A stretch of 64,000 nucleotides of DNA from positions 62,001-126,000 of the forward strand of contig NZ_JAIWNB010000012.1 of the NCBI RefSeq assembly GCF_020215705.1, given 5' to 3'. Both the position numbers and the translations under genes were made by a program. This document shows, piece by piece, positions 51,722-58,667 of this stretch; the stretch's first letter is position 1; every line of letters begins with the position of its first letter. The notes under the pieces were generated by a model. The model was not told where the DNA came from. It was given only the letters and a program-made list of their open reading frames with translations, and did no database searches. This DNA comes from Nonomuraea aurantiaca (lineage in GTDB: Bacteria; Actinomycetota; Actinomycetes; Streptosporangiales; Streptosporangiaceae).

Positions 51722-52705
51722 TCAGGCGGACTCGCGGATCACCAGGCTCGCGGTCTCGGTCCGTGGGGACTGCGGCGAGCGCGCGCCGTCGGCCCGCAGA
51801 ATCATCTCCGTCAGGTGCTCGGCCACGGTCTGGGTGTGCTGGTCGACCGTGGTCAGGGGCGGCACGGCGAAGGGCGCGAGCGGGATGTCGTCCACGCCGA
51901 TCACCGCGAGGTCGCCGGGGGCGGCCAGGCCCGCGGTCCGCATCCCGGCCAGCAGCACGAACGCCGTCTCGTCGTTGTAGGCACAGACGCCGTCGACGCC
52001 CGCGGCGTGCCAGCCGCGCGCCACCTCGGCGGCCGTGGCCGTGTCGAGCGGGACCTCGCGTACGTCCGGCGGCTCCAGCCCCAGCTCGGCACAGGCTTGG
52101 CGGACGCCGCCGAGACGCAGGTGGTAGAAGTCGCGTACGCGCGGATCGTCCGGCGCCGCGTAGCCGATGCGGCGGCGACCGGTGGCGGCGAGATGCCCGG
52201 CCTGAAGGCGGCCGATCTCGGTCTGCGGCAGCGTCAGGACGTTCTCGCCGCCGCCGTCGAGGCGGGCGCTGACCAGTTTGATGCCGGCCGCCCGCAGGCT
52301 CGCCCGGTCCTCGGCGGAGATGGCGGTGAACGCGACGATGGCGGTCGGCTCCAGCTCGCGGGCGAGCGCCGTCACGGGCAGGCGGCGTTCGCGCCGGGTG
52401 ATCGCGGTCAGGCCGTGTCGTTCGAGGTCGTCGGTGAGGTGCTCGACGAGCTGCGCGAGCGTGGCGCCGAGCGGCACGCCGGACAGCACGATCAGCACGA
52501 GGTCACTACGGCCCCGGCGCAGGGTGCGCGCGGCGGCGGAGGGCGCGTAGCCGAGCTTGTCGACCGCCGCGAAGATCCGGCTCCGGGTCTCCTCGGAGAT
52601 CTTCTGGTGCGGCACGTTGTTGAGCACGTAGCTGACCGTGGTCTGCGAGACCCCGGCCTCCCTGGCCACATCGATCGAGGTGATCCGGCGCTGCCTGGCT
52701 GCCAT
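51722..52705 (-). CDS. LacI-family regulator
   Basis: Repressor of 327 aa: HTH TSIDVAREAGVSQTTVSYVL (about residues 9-28), hinge SAAARTLRRGRSD, sugar-binding-protein-like core ending MVIRESA-like SLVIRESA. No sugar genes are adjacent, so its target is elsewhere or it is an orphan. It is divergent from the NmrA-like gene, with AT-rich repeats nearer to the latter. Confidence 0.92.
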   Translation of the reverse strand: MAARQRRITSIDVAREAGVSQTTVSYVLNNVPHQKISEETRSRIFAAVDKLGYAPSAAARTLRRGRSDLVLIVLSGVPLGATLAQLVEHLTDDLERHGLTAITRRERRLPVTALARELEPTAIVAFTAISAEDRASLRAAGIKLVSARLDGGGENVLTLPQTEIGRLQAGHLAATGRRRIGYAAPDDPRVRDFYHLRLGGVRQACAELGLEPPDVREVPLDTATAAEVARGWHAAGVDGVCAYNDETAFVLLAGMRTAGLAAPGDLAVIGVDDIPLAPFAVPPLTTVDQHTQTVAEHLTEMILRADGARSPQSPRTETASLVIRESA

Positions 52706-52782
52706 CCGACCCCTTCAGTACGGCTCCGGGCTGAATCGTAACAGTGGTGCCGGCGGAAACCGGCCGGGAGATCTCTGAGTAA

Positions 52783-52856
52783 GTCATCCAACTAACTGTG
52801 GACAAGCGCCGAGCGGACGCACTAGAGTTCTTCTCAGTCAGCCAACTAACTAACTG
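52783..52856. promoter_or_regulatory. Direct repeats GTCA(T/G)CCAACTAACTG before the NmrA-like gene
   Basis: GTCATCCAACTAACTG (52783-52798) and a longer GTCAGCCAACTAACTAACTG (52837-52856) occur 54 bp apart. The second lies in TCAGTCAG ... CTAACTGA, a near-palindrome ending right at the start region. Actinobacterial HxlR- or TetR-type regulators use such AGTTAG sites; no such regulator gene lies next door. Confidence 0.5.
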
Positions 52857-52871
52857 ATGGAGAGCAACATC

Positions 52872-53681
52872 ATGATCGTTGTCACGGGCGCCACGGGTAA
52901 CGTCGGACGCGAGCTCGTCAGCATCCTCGCCGCCGCCGGCGAGCAGGTCACGGCCGTGTCCCGCCAGTCCGCCCAGTTCGCCGAGGGCGTCCGGCACAGC
53001 CCGGCCGACCTGAACGACCCCACGAGCCTCCGCTCCGCGCTGGAAGGCGCCGACGCGCTCTTCCTCCTCGTGGCCGGAGACGACCCGCACGGGATCCTGA
53101 AGGAGGCCGCGCACGTCAAGCGGGTCGTCCTGCTGTCCTCGCAAGGAGCGGGCACCCGTCCCGAGGTCTACCGGCACCCGGCCCTGTTCGAGCAGGCGGT
53201 GCGCGAGTCGGGGCTGGACTTCACGATCCTGCGGCCGGGCGGCTTCGATTCCAACGCCTACGCCTGGGCCGAATCCGTCCGGACGCGGCGCACCGCCGCC
53301 GCGCCCTTCGGGGACGTCGGGCTGCCGACCATCGACCCGGCCGACATCGCCGCGGTCGCGGCCGCGGTCCTGCGTGAGTCCGGGCACTCCGGGCGTACGT
53401 ATGAGCTGACCGGGCCCGCGCTGGTCACCCCGCGCGAGCGGGCGGCGGCGCTGGGGGCGGCGCTCGGTGAGCCGGTGCGGTTCGTGGAGCAGACCCGCGA
53501 GGAGGCACGTACGCAGATGCTCCAGGTGATGCCCGAGCCCGTCGTCGAGGGCACGCTCGCCATCCTGGGCGAGCCGACCGCGGCCGAGCAGACCGTCAGC
53601 CCCGACGTCCAGCGCGTGCTCGGCCGCGCGCCGCGCACCTTCGCCGACTGGGCCGCGCGCAACCTCCCCGCCTTCCGATGA
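52872..53681 (+). CDS. NmrA-like NAD(P)-binding oxidoreductase
   Basis: Atypical short-chain dehydrogenase of 269 aa. Nucleotide motif VTGATGNVGRELV at the N-terminus, then VVLLSSQGAG and FTILRPGGFDSNA as in NmrA/NAD(P)H-dependent quinone reductases. The ATG 52872 has GGAG 9 bp upstream. Overlaps the next gene by ATGA, forming a small redox operon with the F420-type protein and the dehalogenase. Confidence 0.88.
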   Translation: MIVVTGATGNVGRELVSILAAAGEQVTAVSRQSAQFAEGVRHSPADLNDPTSLRSALEGADALFLLVAGDDPHGILKEAAHVKRVVLLSSQGAGTRPEVYRHPALFEQAVRESGLDFTILRPGGFDSNAYAWAESVRTRRTAAAPFGDVGLPTIDPADIAAVAAAVLRESGHSGRTYELTGPALVTPRERAAALGAALGEPVRFVEQTREEARTQMLQVMPEPVVEGTLAILGEPTAAEQTVSPDVQRVLGRAPRTFADWAARNLPAFR

Positions 53682-54121
53682 GCACCGATTCCCACCTTCC
53701 GGACCTTCCGGCGGGCACCACTCGCCGCCTTCCGGAGGGCGCTCCGGCGGGCGTGGCGGGTTTCCTCGCCGAGCCGCACGTCGCCACCCTGACCACCCTG
53801 CGTCCCGACGGCTCGCCGCATGTGGTCGCGGTGCGCTTCACCTGGGACGACGTAGCGGGGCTGGCCCGCGTCCTGACCGTCGGCAGCACCCGGAAGGCCA
53901 GAAACCTCGCCCGGCAGGGCGGCCGTGCGGCGCTCTGCCAGGCGGTGGGGTTCCGGTGGGTGACGCTCGAGGGCGTCGCCACTGTGCACGACGTACCCGA
54001 TCGGGTGTCCGAGGGCGTCAGGCGCTATGCCGAGCGCTACGGATCGCCGCCACCCCATCCGCCCGGCCGCGTCGTCATCGAGATCGCGGTCGATCGCATC
54101 ACTCAGCTCAACCTTGGCTAA
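53678..54121 (+). CDS. PPOX-class F420-dependent oxidoreductase
   Basis: Split-barrel protein of 147 aa. VATLTTLRPDGSPHVVAVRFTW and TRKARNLARQGGRAAL are characteristic of the F420- or flavin-binding PPOX group. The N-terminal 25 residues are Pro/Gly-rich and not part of the domain. Overlaps the NmrA-like gene, and the dehalogenase starts 10 bp later. Physiological substrate unknown. Confidence 0.85.
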   Translation: MSTDSHLPDLPAGTTRRLPEGAPAGVAGFLAEPHVATLTTLRPDGSPHVVAVRFTWDDVAGLARVLTVGSTRKARNLARQGGRAALCQAVGFRWVTLEGVATVHDVPDRVSEGVRRYAERYGSPPPHPPGRVVIEIAVDRITQLNLG

Positions 54122-54131
54122 GGACTGGATC

Positions 54132-54992
54132 ATGGCATTTCTCGACATTCTCGACTCGACCCTGCACTACCGGGAGTCCGGCGCTGGGGCGCCGATCGTC
54201 TTCCTGCACGGCAACCCGACCTCGTCCCACCTGTGGCGAGAGGTCATGCCGGCCGTGGGACCCGGCCGGCTCCTGGCCCCCGACCTGATCGGCATGGGCG
54301 AGTCGGGCAAACCTGATATCGACTACACCTTCGCCGATCACGCCCGCTATCTGGACGCCTGGTTCGACGCCCTGGACCTCCAGGACGTGGTCCTGGTCGG
54401 GCATGACTGGGGTGGCGCCCTGGCCTTCGACTGGGCCACCCGGCACCCAGGTCGGGTGCGCGGCATCGCGTTCACCGAAACCATCGTCAAGCCGATGACC
54501 TGGGAGGAGTTCCCCGAGGGCGGCCGCGAGCTGTTCCGGGCGATCAAGACCGAGGGCGTCGGCGAGGCGATGATCCTGGACGACAACGCCTTCCTCGAGC
54601 AGGGGCTGCCGGGCACCGTCGCCACACCGATCTCCCAGGGCGACCTTGACGTCTACGGCAAGCCGTACCCGACGCGCGAGAGCAGGCGGCCGCTCTTGCA
54701 GTGGCCGCGCGCGATGCCGCTGGGCGGCGAGCCCGCCGACGTCGTGGCCAGGGTCGAGGCGTACGACCGGTGGCTGGCGGCCAGCACGGACGTGCCCAAG
54801 CTGCTGCTCACGTTCGCACCCGGGCCGGGAGCGATGATGCACGTGGACATGATCGCGTGGTGCGCGGCCAACATGGCCGCTCTGGAGATCGAACACTCCG
54901 AGGAGGTCGCCGGACACCACACGCCGGAGGACCACCCCGTCCTGATCGCCACGGCCATCTCGGCCTGGGCGGACCGGCACGGCCTCCGCTAA
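54132..54992 (+). CDS. Haloalkane dehalogenase
   Basis: Alpha/beta hydrolase (286 aa) replacing halogen by hydroxyl. Nucleophile Asp92 with halide-binding Trp93 in VGHDWGG; second halide residue Asn28 in HGNPTSSHLWR; Glu116 lies 24 residues after the nucleophile, as in the DhaA/LinB type (HLD-II); the base is His262 or His263 in GHHTPEDHP. An Asp nucleophile with this halide pair distinguishes it from epoxide hydrolases. Third gene of the redox operon. Confidence 0.9.
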   Translation: MAFLDILDSTLHYRESGAGAPIVFLHGNPTSSHLWREVMPAVGPGRLLAPDLIGMGESGKPDIDYTFADHARYLDAWFDALDLQDVVLVGHDWGGALAFDWATRHPGRVRGIAFTETIVKPMTWEEFPEGGRELFRAIKTEGVGEAMILDDNAFLEQGLPGTVATPISQGDLDVYGKPYPTRESRRPLLQWPRAMPLGGEPADVVARVEAYDRWLAASTDVPKLLLTFAPGPGAMMHVDMIAWCAANMAALEIEHSEEVAGHHTPEDHPVLIATAISAWADRHGLR

Positions 54993-55143
54993 CGGTGGCG
55001 GACGACAACCCGACGCCCCCACCACGCCCCGCCCGACCGAGCCGGAGTGTGTTTCCCTCATGGGCGAGCTTCTCGTGTCGAGATTCATCAGACGAAGGTG
55101 GGTGACTAGGGTGCGAGGGCTGGGCGGTGTGCAATCTCGGCTC

Positions 55144-56025
55144 ATGACGGACATTGACCGGATCGATCACTCGGTCCTGTACACCACGGACATGGACACC
55201 ACCGCCGCCACCTACGAGGCATTGGGCTTCACCCTGAGCCCGCTGTCGATGCACATGGGTTCCCATCGTCCCGGCGGCGAGCGCGAGCCCATGGGCGCCG
55301 GTAACCGGTGCGCCCTGTTCGGCGGCAATTACCTGGAACTGCTCGGCCTGTTCGGCGACGGACGCGTCGATCCCTGGCACATTCGCTCGCTGATCGCTCG
55401 GTACGAGGGCCTGCACGGCAACTCGTTCGGCTGCGCCGACGCGGCCGTGACCGAGGAGCGGCTGCGCGCGGCCGGGCTGTCCTCCTCGGGCGTCCTGCCC
55501 CTGCAGCGCGAGGTGGAGACCCCGGACGGCACCGCGACGGCACGGTTCCAGGCGATCCACCTGGAGAGGGCGCTCACGCCCGAGGGGCTGGTCCACGCCG
55601 CCTGCCATCTGACGCCCGAACTCATCCACCAGCCCCGCTACCTGCGCCACGCCAATGGAGCCACCCATCTGGAGAGCGTCCTGCTGGTGGTGGACGACAG
55701 TGACCTGGCCGCCACCGTGCAACGGTATGCCCGCATCCTGGATGTGACGCCGGTCGCCGAGGGGCCGCGCCAGGTACTGCGGCTCGCGCTTGGGCAGATG
55801 GAGATCATCCCGGTCTCCGGCTTCGCCGAGGTGCTGCCCGGCGAGGACGTTCCGGCCCTGCCGTACATGGCCGGACAGACGGTGGCGGTCGCCGATCTCG
55901 CCGCCGCCCGCACACTGGTGGAGGGCAACGGCTTCGCCACGCGGGACCTGCCGGGCGGCGGGTTCTTCGTCGGCGCGGCCCAAGCACGCGGCGCCGCGCT
56001 CGCTTTCCGTGAGGTGCGGCCATGA
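55144..56025 (+). CDS. Glyoxalase-like (VOC) protein
   Basis: Protein of 293 aa with two VOC-type halves: IDHSVLYTTDMDTTAATYEA and LESVLLVVDDSDLAATVQRY. Metal-site residues His in DHSVLY and Glu in NYLELLGLF can be seen. It resembles the Glyoxalase_3-like group without known substrate. The ATG 55144 was chosen at the conserved MTDIDRIDH start; the upstream frame is short and poorly conserved. Its stop is copied in a tandem duplication before the esterase gene. Confidence 0.85.
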   Translation: MTDIDRIDHSVLYTTDMDTTAATYEALGFTLSPLSMHMGSHRPGGEREPMGAGNRCALFGGNYLELLGLFGDGRVDPWHIRSLIARYEGLHGNSFGCADAAVTEERLRAAGLSSSGVLPLQREVETPDGTATARFQAIHLERALTPEGLVHAACHLTPELIHQPRYLRHANGATHLESVLLVVDDSDLAATVQRYARILDVTPVAEGPRQVLRLALGQMEIIPVSGFAEVLPGEDVPALPYMAGQTVAVADLAAARTLVEGNGFATRDLPGGGFFVGAAQARGAALAFREVRP

Positions 56026-56074
56026 GCCTCACCACCTTGTTCGCCTTCCGTGAGGTGCGGCCATGAGCCTCACC
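56005..56074 (+). repeat. 41-bp-period tandem duplication across a gene junction
   Basis: A 29-bp sequence at 56005-56033 recurs exactly at 56046-56074. It spans the last codons of the VOC gene (FREVRP, TGA) and the first codons of the esterase (ATG AGC CTC ACC). The period of 41 bp is not a multiple of three. Confidence 0.97.
56022..56066 (+). CDS. 14-codon leader created by duplication, coupling VOC and esterase genes
   Basis: Encodes MSLTTLFAFREVRP. Its ATG overlaps the VOC stop (ATGA at 56022) and its stop overlaps the esterase ATG (ATGA at 56063). The peptide itself is just the esterase start joined to the VOC end and is unlikely to have a function. The arrangement preserves ribosome re-initiation from the VOC gene into the esterase gene. 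Confidence 0.6.
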   Translation: MSLTTLFAFREVRP

Positions 56075-57217
56075 GGCGCGTTCGCCGGCATCCGGTACGG
56101 CAGGGCCGATCGGCTGTCGGCGCCGCGGGCCGTACCGGACCTTGATGGCGGGCCTGGAGCGCCGCTGCCGGGGCGGGCCGCGCCGCAGCCGGCCTCCCGC
56201 CTGGCGCACGTCATGGGTCCCGACAGCGGGCTCGAGCAGGACGAGGACTGTCTGTCGTTGAACGTCTGGGCTCCGGGCGGCAGCGGGCTTCCCGTCCTGG
56301 TGTGGCTGCATGGCGGCGGGTTCACCAGCGGCTCGGGCGGCGAGGCGTGGTACGACGGTGCGCTGCTGGCCCGGCGCGGCGAGATGGTGGTGATCACGGT
56401 CACCTATCGGCTGGGCGCTCTGGGCTACCTGTACCGGCCCGGCGGTCAGGCCAACCTCGGGCTGCTCGACCAGATGCTGGCGCTGCGGTGGGTGCGGCAG
56501 AACGTCACCCGCTTCGGCGGAGATCCGGATCGCGTGACGTTGGCCGGCCAGTCAGCCGGTGCGATGTCGGCGCTGGCCATGCTGCGCCATCCGGGCTGCG
56601 GCGAGCTGTTCCAGCGGGTCATCCTGCAGAGCCTGCCCGCGGGTGTACGCCCCTACGACCTCGAACAGGCCACGTCCATCGCCGATCTCTTCCTCGAACT
56701 GCTGGGCGCCGACGTCATGACGGCGCCGACCGCGTCGATCCTGGCCGCCCAGGGCGAGGTCGCCCGGCGCACCGCCAGGCCGGGCGCGGTCACTCCGCCC
56801 TTCCAACTGGTCGAGGACCCGGCGCTGACCGACGCTCCCCGGGACATCCCTACATTGATCGGAACCACCCGGGATGAGGCCAGGGCGTTCTTCCCCAGCG
56901 CGGCGGAAGAGGCGACCGACCGGCTGTTCCGCCACGGCAGCCTGGAACTGGCGGCGGCCATGACCACCGCCTACGCCTACCAGTTCGACTGGTCTCCCGC
57001 CGGTAGCGCGCTCGGGGCCTGCCACTGCGTCGAGTTGCCGTTCGTGTTCGGCGGCCTGCGGGCGTGGCGAGACGCGCCGATGCTGGCCGGGGCCGACCCA
57101 GCCGATCTGGGGCGCCTGGTCGAGCAGGTCCAGCGGCCCTGGATCACCTTCATCCACGGCGAGTCACCCGGCTGGCGTCGCTACGACCAGGGCTCGTTCG
57201 TGCATCACTTCGCATAG
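56063..57217 (+). CDS. Type B carboxylesterase
   Basis: Serine esterase of 384 aa, shorter than the usual 480-520. Signatures: EDCLSLNVWAP (61-71), oxyanion loop LHGGGF, nucleophile Ser164 in LAGQSAGAMSA, acidic residue in GTTRDEARAF, and the His region GACHCVELPFVFGG. The lid/cap region is reduced. Its 3' end overlaps the convergent Lrp-type gene by 68 bp. Co-translated with the VOC gene through the duplicated junction. Confidence 0.9.
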   Translation: MSLTGAFAGIRYGRADRLSAPRAVPDLDGGPGAPLPGRAAPQPASRLAHVMGPDSGLEQDEDCLSLNVWAPGGSGLPVLVWLHGGGFTSGSGGEAWYDGALLARRGEMVVITVTYRLGALGYLYRPGGQANLGLLDQMLALRWVRQNVTRFGGDPDRVTLAGQSAGAMSALAMLRHPGCGELFQRVILQSLPAGVRPYDLEQATSIADLFLELLGADVMTAPTASILAAQGEVARRTARPGAVTPPFQLVEDPALTDAPRDIPTLIGTTRDEARAFFPSAAEEATDRLFRHGSLELAAAMTTAYAYQFDWSPAGSALGACHCVELPFVFGGLRAWRDAPMLAGADPADLGRLVEQVQRPWITFIHGESPGWRRYDQGSFVHHFA

Positions 57218-58184
57218 TCGCACCGACCCGTTTGCTGCTGCGGATGATCGGCGCGCTCTCCAACTCGCGGATGCCCGGCAGGGGACCGATCCCGGTCTCC
57301 AGGTACTCGTAGAGGGCGGGCACGTCCCGGCAGGCGGCGAACACCAGCAGGTTCGTCGTGCCGGTGGTGGCCGCCACGAAGGCGGCCTCGGGATGCCCGG
57401 CCACCGCGTCGGCTGTCCGCCGTAGCGCGGATGGCTCGACGGTCAGCCACAGCATCGCGATCGTGTCGTATCCCAGGAGCAATGGGTCGATGTCCACGTC
57501 GAAGAAGACCGCCCCGGCCCGGCGCAGGTACTCCAGCCTGCGCCGGGCCGTCATCTCCGAGGCTCCGATCGCCTTGGCCAGCTCGGCATATCCCGCCCGT
57601 CCGTCCTGGGCGAGCACCGCCAGCAGCTGTTCGTCCTCCTCGCTCGACACTACGGCTTCCTCGCACAGGTCGCCCGGCCCGGGGGCCAGCGCCGCGATCT
57701 GGCCGGAGGTGAGCGCGTCGGCCCGCCCGTGCCACCCGGTCGGACCGCCGGCGAACACCCGCAACACGCAATGGGCACTGACCCCGGTGACCTGTGGCGT
57801 CCGTGGGAGCTGTCCGAGGAGCAGAGCGTCCCGTCGCTGCCGATCCCGCGCCTGGACGACACAGACGATCTGCGTGCCGCCCGAGGTCAGGCTCACCCAG
57901 GAGGTGTCGTCCCTGCGCGCCAGCGCATCGGCGATCGCCGTGGCAGCCTCCGGTAGAGCCTGGATCCGCAACACCCACTCCACCCAGCCCAGCCGCTGCG
58001 CCACCGGCTGCCCCACCACCCGCAACGCACCGGCCGAACGGAGCCGCCGATACCGCCGGGCCACCGTCTGATCCGACACCTCCAGCACGGCCGCGATCTG
58101 CCTGAACGCCGCACGTCCATTGACGTGCAGCGCGTGGACGATCGCTCGATCCAGCTCATCCAGCAAGGGCAACGCCTGGTTCAC
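57150..58184 (-). CDS. Lrp/AsnC-family regulator with two fused modules
   Basis: Protein of 344 aa, about twice the usual 150-160, with two HTH-plus-RAM units. The first HTH is FRQIAAVLEVSDQTVARRYR (about residue 28) and the second is YAELAKAIGASEMTARRRLE (about 200). The final 25 residues lie antisense to the esterase end and are Arg/Ser-rich. It probably regulates the convergent VOC-esterase genes or distant amino-acid genes. Confidence 0.9.
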   Translation of the reverse strand: MNQALPLLDELDRAIVHALHVNGRAAFRQIAAVLEVSDQTVARRYRRLRSAGALRVVGQPVAQRLGWVEWVLRIQALPEAATAIADALARRDDTSWVSLTSGGTQIVCVVQARDRQRRDALLLGQLPRTPQVTGVSAHCVLRVFAGGPTGWHGRADALTSGQIAALAPGPGDLCEEAVVSSEEDEQLLAVLAQDGRAGYAELAKAIGASEMTARRRLEYLRRAGAVFFDVDIDPLLLGYDTIAMLWLTVEPSALRRTADAVAGHPEAAFVAATTGTTNLLVFAACRDVPALYEYLETGIGPLPGIRELESAPIIRSSKRVGATMRSDARTSPGRSDASRVTRRG

Positions 58185-58405
58185 AGCACGGCGTATTGGT
58201 CGTACGCGGCATAAAGCTCAGTCCATTCGTCGTCGATGAGCCGGTGGCCCGGGCGGCATGACCTTACGCGATCCGGGCTGGTCTTGGCCGAGGGCGATCA
58301 GGCCGGCTGCGCCCTGGCCCGGAGGGTGAAGTCTGCGCGACACCTCACATTGCGCGGGGCTGCTTCGTCCTACCGGTGAACCGAACGCGAAGGAGCTTAC
58401 CGACC

Positions 58406-58474
58406 ATGGAACCCGTCAAGGTCGCGATCATTTACTTCAGCGCCACCGGCACCGTGCATGCTACGGGCCGCTGA
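58406..58474 (+). pseudogene. WrbA-type NAD(P)H:quinone oxidoreductase, first 22 codons
   Basis: MEPVKVAIIYFSATGTVHA is the typical start of flavodoxin-like WrbA proteins, with the phosphate loop SATGTVH. AAGGAG precedes the ATG by about 10 bp, so a normal gene start survives. The reading ends at 58472, where Tn3-type transposase sequence begins, so the element truncated the gene. Region 58185-58405 upstream holds no other gene. Confidence 0.75.
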
Positions 58475-58667
58475 ACACCTTCGCCCGGGGAAGATCGATC
58501 TGCGGAAGATCCGCAAGCACTGGGGCGCCATCCTGCGCGTGGTCGCCTCGATCTACACCGGCGAGGTCCGCGCCTACGACGTGGTCACCATGCTGCAGCG
58601 CGACGGCCACCCCACAGCGCTGGGGGAGGCCATCGCCGCCTATGGCCGGCATCTTCAAGTCCTTGCA

